Of a DNA stretch of 64,000 nucleotides, positions 32,636 through 44,403 are shown piece by piece; the first letter of the stretch is position 1, and each line of letters begins with the position of its first letter. The notes below the pieces were generated by a model. The model searched no databases. It saw only the letters and a program-made list of their open reading frames with translations, and was not told where the DNA came from. The translations under genes were made by a program, and so were the position numbers. This DNA comes from Thysanoteuthis rhombus (Eukaryota > Mollusca > Cephalopoda > Oegopsida > Thysanoteuthidae). The DNA is taken from positions 51,487,368 to 51,551,367 of the forward strand of contig OY735206.1 of the NCBI GenBank assembly GCA_963457665.1. Direction: 5' to 3'.

Positions 32636-32787
32636 CAGGTGCACAAACCCAGCTGCAGCAAGCCACATACTGACAAAGAATGCAACAAGCTGAGTGAGTC
32701 GAATCATGGTGCTCGTCTTTAGAATATTTAGATATTGTAAAATATCGGGGATGGACACGAGTCTGAGCGCTCGAAGGAATCTGAGGC
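32636..32787 (-). CDS. slo: slo exon 2 of the window: S4 voltage sensor, S4-S5 linker and S5
   Basis: This 152-nt exon encodes (G)[38 protein letters not shown] and [12 protein letters not shown]. The three S4 arginines of LRFLRALRL align with R207, R210 and R213 of human KCNMA1. E219 is Asp here. The S5 segment is the 20-residue hydrophobic run from LVAFF to VHL. The acceptor is TTTCTTCCAG, splitting the Gly codon G|GC; the donor is CACCTG/GTAAAT. The reading frame joins exactly to IENSGDP. Confidence 0.97.
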
Positions 32788-33029
32788 CTGGAAGAAAGAG
32801 TTTTGCTTCAAATATACATGATCAATTATGAATAAAAGAAAACAAACATTATCAAATATGAATGAAACAAAGAAAATGAAATCCATTTCAGAATGTATGA
32901 AAGAATAACTTAGCAAATAAAATTAAAATGTTATGAAAATTCAACAACTCCGTCTCTTGAAATCTTTGTTATCAGAATATTTCAATAAGATGTCCTAAAT
33001 AATTTAACAAAAAGTCAATTATTTTGCAA

Positions 33030-33450
33030 CAATGTCTGCCTCCAAATATTTCTTACAGTCATCTATAAGCTTCTTGCACTTGTCACAGCAGGTAGTTTCT
33101 CACTCTTCCTTTGCAATTTGCTTAAGCTCTTGAATGTTTGCAGCATTCCTGGAGTGTGTGATACACATTTCTGCTTTCTCTCAAGATTTTTAATGGGATT
33201 GATATCAGGACTCATTACTGGCCAGTTTGAAACATTTCATTTTCCCCCTTTTCAACTGTTTTTTCATGCTTTTCAATGTGTGCTTTAGGCTATTAATATA
33301 CTGGAGCACCGACGAACTTGTTTTTATTACACTGGGTAACGCATTTTGCTCAAAAATCCCTTAGTAGTCCTCTGATTTTTTAATGCCTCAAGTACTAGAG
33401 GCCCCATAAAACTATGGATCCTCCACCATGATTAATTATCAGTAGGGGGC
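33030..33450 (-). mobile_element. Tc1-like transposase remnant
   Basis: The minus strand reads, across frames, IFEQNALPSVIKTSSSVLQY, then SPDINPIKNLERK, and NIQELKQIAKEEWETTCCDK with CKKLIDDCKKYLEA. These are the Tc1 blocks IxxNLLPS, (S)PDLNPIExLW, and NIxELKQFxxEEWxxIPxxxCxxLIxSYxxRLxAV in order. The catalytic DDE segment is only partly present and the frames are broken. No terminal repeats were seen. Confidence 0.75.
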
Positions 33451-33469
33451 TCTTTTCCTTATTCATTTT

Positions 33470-33990
33470 GACTTGAGAAAATGTACTACTACATCTACCA
33501 AGGACAACGAATCCCCATGAAATCCTCAAAAGAGGAAGAAACCAAGGGAAGAATCACTCTTGGTTTGAAGCTTTCAGTAGAAAAAACTCAATCTTCAAGA
33601 ACCAGAAGATCATATTAATCCCAAAAAGAAGAGTATACAACCAATACATCTTCCTGATAGTCACCTATGGAGCCAAACCTAACCTAAAGATAGGCAATGT
33701 GCATAGGAGAGGATCATGTCACATAGAGAGATCAGCATGGTATATCAGAAATATCATAGAACTCGTTAAAAAACTCAAATGGCAATGGGCTGGTCATGTT
33801 GCAAGAATGTTCAACATTCACTGGATATCAGGACTCACAACGTGAATCCCCATGTAAAACTGTGGCCGGCAAAATATTAGATGGCGTGACAAACTAAACA
33901 AGTTCAGGAACTTTCACAATGCCCATGACAGAGAGATTTAGAAATCTCAGGGAAGGTCTATGTCCAATGACAGATGATGATGATTTGGAA
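33470..33990 (+). mobile_element. RTE-clade LINE 3' fragment
   Basis: It starts near the YIYLGQ-like block (CTACATCTACCAAGGACAAC) and continues through KRRVYNQYIF-like, KLKWQWAGHVARM-like and WRDKLNKFRNF-like blocks to a GATGATGATT 3' end. Several internal deletions: the TYGAETWN-to-ERIML part is much shortened. Antisense to slo. Confidence 0.8.
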
Positions 33991-34514
33991 TAAATAGATC
34001 CTAATGCATTTTTTACCAGAAGGGAGCACAAAGGACTCAGAGGCAACATGTATACAGTAGAAGCGAATAGAATTAGATAGAGAATCAGAAAATTCTTTTT
34101 AAGCAATACAGTGGTGAGAATAGATTGTCGGAATATGTATAGCTTATAGATAAGCTGCCTTTTTCTCTAAAGTCCAAGAACCTGCAGTGTGTCACAGCCA
34201 AGACGTGTCATAGATATTGTGTAAATATGATTGTTATGATGTATACTCGCATGTACAATTTGTATACTTTTTTTCACACTAAAATAAATGCTCTAAATGT
34301 TCGGTTAACCAAGCTTCATCAAAGAATCAAGTAAATCAAATAAAAAGTTTCCATTAAAAGTTTTATTTTCTTATAATGACTGAGGTTTTAAAAAAACGGA
34401 CAAAAAAATATTTATCATAAAATGAGTTAGTGTATCTAGTAAAGAATCAAAAGGTCAACTCGAATTGTTTATGATTCACAGACATTATGTGTCTAACTGC
34501 ATCAACATGTCCTG

Positions 34515-34895
34515 ATCATCATCAGCCTTTTCACGTCCCTTGTTGGATAGAGACGTTCGACAGGATTCACTAGACCTTTCTATCATGGACGTCACAAAGC
34601 CAATAGTTTCTGAACTTATTTAGTTCATCACGCTACAATTTCACAAACCATCTCTGGGGATCCACATTGTGAGTTATCTGTCATTCTCGCAATATGACCA
34701 GCCCATTGCCATTTTAGTTTCCCATGGATTCCTATTTTTTTCTCTAATATACTGCGCTGTTTTGTGACCTCTCCATCTGATCTTGAGCATGATCCCCTCA
34801 TGTGCACTTTGCATCGTTCTCAGTTTGTGGGTCAATCTTTTGGTTAGGTTCCATGTTTCAACTCCATAGATGATTATTAGGCGGATGCATTGACA
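34515..34895 (-). mobile_element. RTE-clade LINE 3' fragment next to slo exon 1 of the window
   Basis: Read on the minus strand it runs from NQCIRLIIIYGVETWNLTKR-like sequence at the truncated 5' end (about 34895) to a CATCATCAG 3' end at 34515. Same orientation as slo. The 5' truncation lies about 50 bp from the exon's splice donor. Confidence 0.8.
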
Positions 34896-34947
34896 AATTA
34901 CAATGAACTGTCAAATCTTTAAAAAGATATGAAAACAGCCAACTTAC

Positions 34948-35059
34948 CCAGCCAATTGCGGTCCAAATATATAGCCACAAAAGATGGTGGGATTGTAAAG
35001 TAATCCACAAAGGAGAAAAGTTCCAGCCAAAACCATAATTTATCATTGGCAGCCACAAA
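34948..35059 (-). CDS. slo: slo exon 1 of the window: S2-S3 linker, S3 and start of S4
   Basis: This 112-nt exon encodes [20 protein letters not shown] and [17 protein letters not shown](G). It aligns with human [38 protein letters not shown]. The Asn of AAND aligns with N172 of the interdomain Mg2+ site and the Asp of SFVDY with D186, a voltage-sensing charge of S3. The acceptor is TTTTATTTGCAG; the donor is GGCTGG/GTAAGT. It starts at phase 0, so the preceding exon must end on a complete codon, normally after ...FFIR. That exon was not found in 35060-64000. Confidence 0.96.
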
Positions 35060-35299
35060 CTGCAAATAAAACAGAAGAAATTAATATTTCAATGTATTCA
35101 ACAATAAAAAGAAAGAATAATTAGGTTGTTATACTTGAAATCTTTTTTTTTCTTTTAATAAAGAGAATATTGCTAAAAGTGAAAGATTTACTAATATAAT
35201 TGTATTTTTTGCCAGATTCAATGTAAATAGAGATATAATTGGTTATTATTGGAGGTTTTTGAACTCTTAACTACAATGGTGACTTATTTTCAAGTGCAA

Positions 35300-35715
35300 A
35301 GTCAAGATATAATGCTGCTCAAGCCACTGATGATGTCAAAGTATTTCGAGTGAACACTACTACAGTGCAAACTGTTTAGCATTGGTTCAATAAGTATAGG
35401 TCTGGAAATATGGATGCGGATAATAAACCTTGAGATTGGGGCAAAATCTGTTCTTAATGATGATGAAAAGTTGACAGCAGTGTCCAACAAGCCCTTTCTG
35501 CAAGCTTTAGGACTTCAACAGTGACCATATCTCAAGTATTAAAAAATTTGGAAAATGGACCTCACATGAACTTAATGAAATACTCCATGACAGTCCCAGA
35601 TCCCAGCCGTATCCTAATTTGGAGAATTGGGACATGAATTATTGCAGCATCCTCCATATTCACCTGATATTTCTCCTGCAGACTTTTATGTTTTTAAGCA
35701 CATCATATCTGTAAC
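35300..35715 (+). mobile_element. mariner transposase remnant
   Basis: Forward reading gives an AAQATDDVKVFRVNTTTVQT-like stretch, HWFNKYRSGNMDADNKP, a TVTISQVLKNLEN-like stretch and, about 130 bp on, QHPPYSPDISPADFYVFKHI. These are the N-terminal DNA-binding part of a mariner transposase joined by an internal deletion to the catalytic HxPYSPDLSPxDxxLF block. Related to 16830-17180. Stops and frame changes present. Confidence 0.8.
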
Positions 35716-35719
35716 TAAC

Positions 35720-37140
35720 AAGGATACTAGGCATTACACAGGGGGGAGAAATATGTTATTTGATATCTTTCTTACACAACATAACAAATGAAAAAAGATT
35801 ATTTTTACTATTTACCTACGAAAAAGTAGCTGTTACTGAAAAAATATTCTGATGCATAGAACAACAAATGATGTAGTCCCTTAATTTGATAGGGCTTCTG
35901 AGTACACTACACTAGTGTTCCTGCCATTGGGTGCAGTATGAAGATGCGCTCTTTTTTTTTTTTTTTTTCCTTCTTAAAGTTTTATCTTAAATTATTTTTC
36001 GGGGTTGCACAATGTTTTTTCCATATAAAACAGCAAAAACAGTTTGTTTTTTTTTTAACTCTTCAATTTCCTTCATTTGATTGAAAAAATAACTATTTTA
36101 ATCCCAAATCAACCTCTGCTGAGCTCCAATGACCCTGGAGGTCAGCACCATCAATCTTACCTTTTTCTGCCAAACTTATCCCCAAGTACCATTTTACCTC
36201 TCAGAATATGATCTGTAATGCAGCTAAACAATCACAAAAACCACTAAATAATTCTTCCTCCAAAGACCTCTGGTGCCCTTTGAGATCAAATTACACCTTA
36301 TCTGCCCTACAACATGTGAGGTAAAAAATTTTTTTCCTTCTCAAACTCCACAGAAAACTCAATATTTCACTCAATTTTGCTCAAAATTGTTTCAATTGGC
36401 TGGAAATGGCATGCTGTGCTCTTTGATTACTTCTGATGAACTCACGTCAACCTCACATATATATCATAACTTGATTATGAGTCTTCATGCAATAAGATCA
36501 AGCCAAAGGACTTTGTTACTTCCTTGTGGCACAAACACACAAACTAGAGCCTCCAATATTAGAACAAATAAATCAATCACAGGGAAGCCATAATTTGTGG
36601 TTTTACTGAATTTGTGACCTCTAAACCTAAATAATTTTTTATAGAAATAGAATATTATCATTATAGGGACATTGAGAAGAGATTATTGCTTCAAATGAGT
36701 CATATTTTGATTGAACAAGTACTATTTTCAGTTTTTTTATATAATCCCTCATTTCAGTATTCCAAAAACAATAATTCATATGTAATGATACATTAAATGG
36801 ACAGACAATTAATGTGGCTAAATAATGCTTCATTTTTTTCTCTTTTTTTTCCTTTGATAACTTGAAACTTTCTATTCTCCCTACCTTCTATCATCCGGCA
36901 GTTCCCTTTTATTTACTTACTTATCATTTAAATTCTTTCTATTTCTTTGGATACCATCTTTGTCTTTCCCTTACTCTCTGTTTTACAAGTTGTACACCAA
37001 GTGGAACCACCTGGCTCTGCTGAGACTGTTTATACTACAAAATTGTTCTCGGGAAGACTGCTGAAATGAGTGTGGATAACTGGTAAGTGACTCAGCCACA
37101 CGTGTGCAAGAATCTAGCATACATAAAATAAACCATTTGT
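35720..37140. other. Non-coding stretch
   Basis: No exon or known repeat recognised. A 106-codon plus-strand frame at 36273-36593 lies in slightly less AT-rich DNA but shows no domain I recognise and has no splice or promoter support. Confidence 0.4.
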
Positions 37141-37142
37141 AT

Positions 37143-37680
37143 CATCATCAGTCTTAACATCCGTCGTTGGACATAGAATTTTGCCACAATTCTCTATCAT
37201 GGGCATTGCAGAGCCGGTATTTTCTAAATTTGTCTAGTTCATCTCTCCATCTTGTATTCTGCCGGCCTCGGTTTTGCATGTGATCTCTGGGGATCCATGT
37301 TGTGAGTCATGATGTCCATCAATTGTCTGCCATTCCTGCAACATGGCCTGCCCATTGCCATTTGAGTTTTCCAATAGATTCTATGATGTCTCTGACTCCC
37401 GTTTTCTTCATTATATACTGTGCTGTCTGGTGGTCTCTCCATGTGAGGTTGAGCATCTCTCATGTGTACGTTGCATGCTTCTCAGTTTGCGAGTCTGTCT
37501 CTTGGCTATGTTCCATGTTTCAGTTCCATAAGTGACTATCGGGAGGACGCATTGGTCATATACTCTTCTTTTTAGGATTATTGGGATCGACTTGTTTTTT
37601 GAAAGTTGAGCTTGCTCTGCTGAAGGCTTGCCATCCTAGGGTGATTCTTCGCTTGATAATACTGAAAAGCAAGGGCAGGA
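37143..37680 (-). mobile_element. RTE-clade LINE 3' fragment
   Basis: Minus strand, from a truncated 5' end near 37670 (WQAFSRAS-like): SQNNPKKKSI-like, ETWNIAKRQTRKL-like, RDAQPHMERPPDSTV-frame equivalents of ERxMLNLTWRDHxTVQY, QWAGHVAGMADN-like, DELDKFRKYRLCNAHDREL-like. The 3' end is near 37143 (ATCATCATCAG). Head-to-head with the + copy at 38215, 535 bp away. Confidence 0.85.
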
Positions 37681-38214
37681 CATCTCTCAAGTAATATTTC
37701 TCACCTATAATCAGAGTACATGAGGAAACTTTTCATTGGATATTTACAACGTAGCCCGTCTATATAGGTATGTAGTGTAATCATTTTATTTAGTGATAAC
37801 TATTAAATCTACTGATAAAAGAATTACGAGTAATCATTCAATTCTATTCCATATCTAGTTACAGGATAACTATATGTAACTATACTGGACAACATTTACT
37901 TTTCTTTGATCTATACAAGTAAGCTCAATTTACTACTTAATATAAGCTTACAGGTAATCTATCTTTTACTTTGTAAAGAGTCAAGTAATTAGCATCTTAA
38001 TTGTTTTCAGCTTCCAAGTACTTATGTATTTGTTTTATCACCGCAAGCAGATATAATGAATCAATTATTTTGTATTTATTAATACCACTAGATTAAAAAT
38101 CATGGATTTAAATAAATTTTAGTGTTTACTGACAATGGAATTAAAAAGTTTGGAGTTTGGCAGTGACCACTTAATTTTGTTAAAATGACATATACACATA
38201 GATTTTCTATCTAA

Positions 38215-39151
38215 AAGCAGGCAACAGCCATCGAGAGTTATTTTTGGCAAGTTTTATGAGACAAGGTGATACCAGTTCACCCAAACTCTTTACAGCCTGC
38301 CTTGAGATGATCTTCCGGAACATGGACTGGGAAAATAGAGGAATCAGAATAGACGACGAATACTTGAGCAACCTCAGATTTGCAGATGACATCGTCCTTT
38401 TTGCAGAGAACCTACACAACCTCCAACTGATGCTAGATGATCTAAACGAAGAAAGCAAAAAATTGTACCTACACATGAACTTCAGTAAAACGAAAATCAT
38501 GTGCAATAATCATGTTGAGAATAAAAACATAACTGTCAAGATAGAAAATGCAAAACTCAGCTAGGTAGACCACTACATCTACCTAGGACAATGAATCTCC
38601 ATGAGACCCTTGAAAGAGGAGGAAATCAAGTGAAAAATCACTTTGAGATGGCAAGCCTTCGGCTGAGCAAGCTCAATTTTCAAGAACAAGATGATCCCAA
38701 TAATCCTAAAAAGAAAGGTATACAACCAATGCATCCTCCCAATAGTCACTTATGGAGCTGAAACATGGAACCTAACCAAGAGACAGACCTACAAACTGAG
38801 AAGTATGCAACGTGCACAAGAGAGAATCATGCTCAACCTTACATGGAGAAATCACAAGACGGTACAGTATATAAAGAAGAAAACTGGTGTCCATGGTATC
38901 ATAGAAACAACTAAAAACCTCAAATGGCAATGGGCAGGCCATGTTGCAAGAATGAAAGACGACCGATGGACATCACGTCTCACAACATGGATCCCCAGAG
39001 ATCACATAAGAAACCGAGGCCAACAGAACACAAGATAGAGAGATGAACTGGACAGATTTGGGAAATACTGGCTCTGCGACGCCCATGATAGGGAATTGTG
39101 GCAAATCCTGGGGAAGGTCTATGTCCAACAACGGACGTTAAAAGACACATC

Positions 39152-39183
<32 letters not shown>

Positions 39184-39185
39184 AT
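38215..39185 (+). mobile_element. RTE-clade LINE, best-preserved C-terminal ORF2 with microsatellite tail
   Basis: From RT motif B onward: MRQGDTSSPKLFTACLEMIF, NMDWENRGIRIDDEYLSNLR then FADDIVLFAENLHNLQLMLD with the catalytic FADD box (motif C), LNEESKK...MNFSKTKIMC, then QCILPIVTYGAETWNLTKRQ, RAQERIMLNLTWRNHKTVQY, LKWQWAGHVARMKDDRW and WLCDAHDRELWQILGKVYVQ. The 3' end is an (ATG)8-9 repeat at 39152-39183, as usual for RTE elements, which end in short repeats rather than poly-A. Few stops: a comparatively young copy. 5'-truncated, so no endonuclease domain. Confidence 0.9.
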
Positions 39186-39580
39186 TGATTTAAGGTCAAT
39201 AACAAGTTCATGTAACTTCTTTTAAAGTAAACAACTGGATTATCTCCCATGTTCAATTCTTCATTGGGTATCCTTCCCTCAAACATTTATCAAGTCGTAT
39301 TTGAATACAAACTTGCCTTTAAAGTTCAATTCTTTTCCTCTTTTCAGGTAACCAACTGGAATATTACAATCCAGTACAATTGATCAAATTTTTTTCTTTT
39401 AATTGATGCCCACTAATTTCATTTCTATACCACCAACAAATTAAGTATTCCTGGTGATAAGTAAAAAAAATATTTAGTATTGAATTCAGCATGATTTGAG
39501 CAAGTTTATGTATTTCACAACAAGAAAAAAAGGATTGTCTGTGATCCTGAACTAAAGCAAGCATTACTAATAGAATAGGA

Positions 39581-39583
<3 letters not shown>

Positions 39584-39626
<43 letters not shown>

Positions 39627-42465
39627 GATATATATAATGATATATATAACTAGATTCATTATTCATGTAACATTTATGAATTGTGTAACTTTTCTTTCAA
39701 AACAGCATATTGAGTCAATGACACAAATTGTAATTCAATGAAGTTTCATAGAATCATTATAGATAAAAATGAAAATATCTTTAAAATCTCATGAAATATT
39801 GAAAGTAGATAAGCAACCAAGTGAAAGAGCATATTTCACTATGTATTTGATCATAATGATCCAAAATCCTGGCCAAATTTGTTTTAACAAACTTGAAGCC
39901 TTGGAAACCAACAAATAATAGTTCATCAAAAAGAGAGCTTTCTATAAGAGCTCATTAGCAGCACAGCTATTCAAAACAAACAAACAAAAAAGGTTCAGGT
40001 AAACTACAGCAGTAGGAAGAAGTGGTCAGTACATTTTTATTGTTGTGAGCTGAAGTACTTTTGGGTCAGCCATAAATAAACCTTTTAAGCTTGGTAAGCA
40101 TGTCAAGAATATCTGAACCAGTGGATGGAAAATTCAGATCATGATCTCATGTTCACAGAGAATGAAGTGACCAATCATTACCAAGCTGTATCAACAGGTG
40201 AAGAACCACGAGGAAAAGAGAACAGATTTATCGACTCTTGTTAAATATCTATACTATTACCGTATATCTTCAGCTGTATGATCATTACACTTTATGATTA
40301 CTATCATCCCCTCTCTGGGGTTTTCTCACACCAATTAAACTTGATTTATTTGTTTTAACACACTGTTGAGTACTTTATAGTAATAAGAATTAAAGTCTTC
40401 TCACAATTTTTATCTATTCTCTTTTCCTTCCCTATCCACACTTGCAAAGTAATGGATGAATGTGAGAATGGAAGAAAGTGCTTATGCTTGAAAAAGGGAC
40501 TCAACCTTCACAATAATAGTCATTAATGATTAATTAATCTTCCCTTACAAGTCTCAAGCCTAAAAATTAAGTTATAGCAGTAGTAGACCACAGTAATATT
40601 AACAGACAGCAAAAGTAATCAATAATAATAATAATAATAATAACAATACCAACAAATATATTAGTTTTAATGGCCTCTGCATGTTATCATACTCAATATA
40701 GACGGATTCCATAGGTAATAAATTACTTTAACAATATTATATACTTTAATTGCAGAAATATATATGTGAGAACAACAATGATATTTTAGTTGTCAACACC
40801 CATGGGATGTCCCCAGGTCCAGCTATTAGAATATGATAGGTTTATGCGAAAGAGAGAGAATGAGATGTGGATTAAGAAGAAGAAAAAGGATGAACCAATT
40901 ATGAAGGCAAGTATGGACCAACTTAGAAACTATAAACAGATAAATAATTACTGAAAATAAAATTGGTTTACAATAGAATGAGTGTGAAGGGTCAAATTGT
41001 GGAGAGGAGCCAAGTGTTATGCAATATAGTCATGTGTGAGATTTGCTGACACTGATGGCCATGAAAAGATCAATAGCAAAGGTCAGGCAAGTGATTTCAA
41101 ATTATTAGTTGAATTACAATTGATACAAAAATAGATTTCTATTTTAAAAATTCATGGTTGGCTTCTAGATTTGTTTAATAAAAAATCAGCAGCATAGATT
41201 ATAACATTTTACCCAACTAAGAGATTTGTTTACGAAAGCCAGGCCATGTGTTATTTTCTAGTTGGGATAAATTCAGAAACAATCCCATGGCATAGTATAC
41301 ATATATAAACGTGCATGGAGAATGAAAGGGGGGAGTTAGTAAGTTTGGAGGCTGAACAAAGCCAAAGAGAGTTTGTGAGATGACCAAATTAGTCCCTGCA
41401 TGGGGCATGAGACCCCATCCTGCCCCAATAGTTTAAAAATGTACCGTGTAGGAAATAATCTCTCCAGAACAACCCCCACTTTTCAATGGATCTAAATAAA
41501 TTTGTATGAATTTTGAAAGAATAACTTTTCCTTCCTCATTATACATGAACTTTGCCTAACGGTTCCCAATGTCTAAACTCTAAAGATTGAAGCCTCAACA
41601 CTCAACCACTCCAGACAGTTTAATGTGACAAAAATTTTATCATGCCAATTTTTGCATTTTCCATCAAGCTTTGTTAAATTGAACATACCTATATTATTAG
41701 TTCATATCATATGCTATGTCTTGAAATTGGCAAAACTTTTCACCGGGTTTTATGTACTGAATATTTCTGTACCTGATACTGTAGAATGTTCTCGTGATGG
41801 CTCAAGATATATCGGCCTATATTAACTTAAGGCTTACAATAAATTCATCACAAGGCTGCGTACAATCTACTGATGCATTTTGTTTGTGAATTCTACATAG
41901 ACCTAAGGTAACTAAAGCATTGAATTAAAGTTATGAAATTTACACAAGCTTATGAATTGCTCTACGATATAAAACTTGGGCATCAAGACAAATAATGTAT
42001 ATGTTTCCCTCACAATCTGGAAGTAGAATGTTCCTGAGGAACCTTTCTTGAACTGAAATAGTTTAAAGCAACAAAGCAATCAATAATATTCTGTTTGTTC
42101 CAACCTACAGTAATAATAAAAGGGAAAATTACAAAAGCGATGCAGTTATGACATCAGATGTAGCTAAGTAATTGATATATGAACCATTGCCTCACAAGAT
42201 CAATATATAAGTACTACACTCTAATCCTATTCAGAAGTGAGCAGGAAGGATACTTAGACCCTAGGCAGAAGTATCAATCCATGCATAAATAATCCCATCA
42301 TACTTGACAGGTACTATACTACTTACCGTACTTATTTGAGAAATTTTTTTGAGTGTTCCCAGACTAAAAAAATAATAATCTTCTATGTTTGAAAGTTTCA
42401 CACCAAGCGTAACACTCTTACAAGCTCTCTTAGGCTTTTCTAATATCCGAGGACAGATCTTGCTA
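39584..42465. repeat. Microsatellite-bearing non-coding stretch
   Basis: (TA)19 at 39584-39624 and (AAT)n at 40621-40645. The rest (39630-42465) shows no exon, transposon or RNA gene that I recognise. Confidence 0.7.
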
Positions 42466-42469
42466 AAAA

Positions 42470-43480
42470 ATGCACAAACTTAATAAACCACAGATGCTCA
42501 CAGACTCAGTTTTTCATAAAAGCAAAGTGGCCTGTGGGGAAAACCTGCACTTTACACATAGTTTGTGGTACATGCCAATTGAATTTGGAGGGATAAATAA
42601 AAGGAGACTATCAATAAATGCCCTTTGCTATCCCTTGTACAAGGGGACTACTACTTCTGAATGGTGAAAATTTCAAAATTAAAGAAAAAGAAAAAAGAAT
42701 ACAATATCACACATCCAAGTATTCTATCATCAATTGTTCCAATTCTATACAGAGTAGAAATGTTTGTCCTGAAACCACCAGCAAAATATCTGGAGAGTGA
42801 AAGTGGAGGTGGAATTTTTGAATCTGAACTATCTTGTGTTTGTCATATTGACAAAGAAAAAAAACCCATCACACTTCCCAAAGCAGCAGGAACTGGACGA
42901 TATGAATCAAAATCTCAGGCTGACGAAGTCTAGTGCAGAACTTTAACATTTCAAGATTGAAGGAGTAGAACCTTTCATCAACAACAGGTACAAATGCCAA
43001 GTCTGTATCAATTTCCAAATGATTAGTTACTCGAAAGGATTCCAAGGAGATTACACGGAACATTCCTGCTTTCTTTGCTTTGGGACAGCTAGGCTAAATT
43101 TCAACACAACTGAAAAAGATATTGGCCTTAAAGAGAACACACGATTCCAGACATGCAAAATGTGAAGTATCAGCTCTTGATAGAATCATAGAGTCCTTAT
43201 ACTTCCACTGTATATCAAAATTGGGTTTGTTGACCAGTTTGTGAAAGCACTGAACATTGAGGATGAAGTTTTGGCAAACATATGACCATCATGTTTTCAG
43301 ATATGTCAGAAGTTAAAATCAAAGCAAGTATTTTCACCAGACCAGCTGTTCACAAGATGTTTCAGTCACAAGAAAAAAATATCGAAAGAACAAAATGCTT
43401 GGAAAGTGTTTATGAAGAAGTACCTTTAAAAAAATAAGTTCAAATGGGGTCATCTAATGAAAATAAAAATTTAATTCTGT
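42470..43480 (+). pseudogene. Broken coding repeat of unknown class
   Basis: Several overlapping plus-strand frames have protein-like composition: YRVEMFVLKPPAKYLESESG, GFVDQFVKALNIEDEVLANI and KQVFSPDQLFTRC. The last two resemble the LHIKLGLxxxFVKAL...GPQIRxLM blocks of a repeated, poorly classified protein often annotated as uncharacterised in invertebrates. I cannot assign the element family. It is an inactive fossil. Confidence 0.35.
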
Positions 43481-43539
43481 AACAAGGGTATCCCCAAATC
43501 AATTTCCATTTTAAAGCTCATCCATGTATATCTTAGCCG

Positions 43540-43795
43540 TAACAAATCTCCACGAAATCCTTAGAAGAAGAAGATATCAAGCAAAGAATCACTCTAGGAT
43601 GGCAAACCTTTGATAGAGCAAGCTCAATCTTCAAGAACAAGAAATTTCCCCATTAGTCCTCGAAAAAAAGGGAATACAACCAATGCATCCTCAGAAAGTA
43701 TTGGCTCTGCAATGCCCATGATAGAGAGGTCAGGTAAAATGTGGGGGAAGGTCTATGTCCAATGACGGACGACAAAAGACTGATTGTGATATCAT
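43540..43795 (+). mobile_element. RTE LINE fragment, internally deleted
   Basis: It joins the SLRNPxxEEDIKQRITLGWQ-like block (43545-43690, ending at QCILRKY) directly to the final RKYWLCNAHDREV- and GKVYVQ-like blocks (43690-43775). About 400 bp of the usual sequence between them is missing. The 3' end is GACGGACGACAAAAGACTGA. Confidence 0.75.
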
Positions 43796-44403
43796 GCAAA
43801 GCTATGTTTAGTAACTAATTGCATCATTCTGTGAAATGATAGGGTATATAGATGATTAAATACTCATTCCATTTTATATTATGGCTACTAATCATCTGAC
43901 AACTGAACAGCAGATAGCTGCAAATTGGGCGTTACTTTTGGGACACAGTAATAAGCGGTATATTGTATCCACTTAACTTGTTTCAATCATGTCAGAAAAC
44001 CAGAGCTTCCTTCCTGAAATTTGGGGGGCCCAGAAACCATAATTTTCAAATCAATATTTTCTTCATACATTAAGCCAATTCCTCAGTAAGATGGAAAAGA
44101 ATCTTAAATCAAATTTCATCAAGATTAATTCCAGTGAACCAAGTACTCCAAGGCATGACAAACTGCTGCAAGATGACCACAAGGTACTTTGTCTTTTCTT
44201 TCTAACCCCCAAATCTTGATGAATGTATTTTATTTATTCAAATATCCAATGAACAATTATTTTAAGGCATTAATAAGGTTTTGAGCCTTTAAGACTCTCC
44301 CCAAACCAGATAGCCATTCTGAATATAGAACCTTAATCCATAATATTTATGTAGTAACATAAACAGAGTTTATTCATAGATAGATAAATTATACAAATAT
44401 ACT

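Larger units (their letters stand above)
32788..34947 (-). other. slo intron (exon 1 to 2)
   Basis: This 2160-bp intron contains a Tc1-like transposase remnant (33030-33450) and two RTE pieces in opposite orientation (33470-33990 and 34515-34895). 33995-34510 shows nothing recognisable. Confidence 0.8.
3976..35059 (-). other. slo: slo (BK channel) gene, partial: ten coding exons, both ends outside the window
   Basis: Gene span entry. Ten minus-strand exons join in frame without a stop: 34948-35059, 32636-32787, 31139-31309, 29322-29413, 24853-24963, 19342-19447, 8432-8584, 7515-7670, 5420-5532 and 3976-4134. Every intron is GT-AG. The joined protein (about 441 residues) is collinear with human KCNMA1 from about N172 of the S2-S3 linker to the RCK1-RCK2 linker, with no internal gap except the variable loop after the first RCK1 strands. 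The product is a tetrameric plasma-membrane K+ channel opened by depolarisation and by cytosolic Ca2+ on the RCK gating ring. The S0-S2 exons should lie beyond 64000, or in unrecognised sequence right of 35059. The RCK2 exons, including the CxxCH haem motif and the calcium bowl, should lie left of position 1. Confidence 0.95.

Noticed and set aside
36273-36593. 106-codon plus-strand frame in less AT-rich DNA
   Set aside because: No domain, no repeated copy in the window and no splice or promoter context. The composition could arise by chance.
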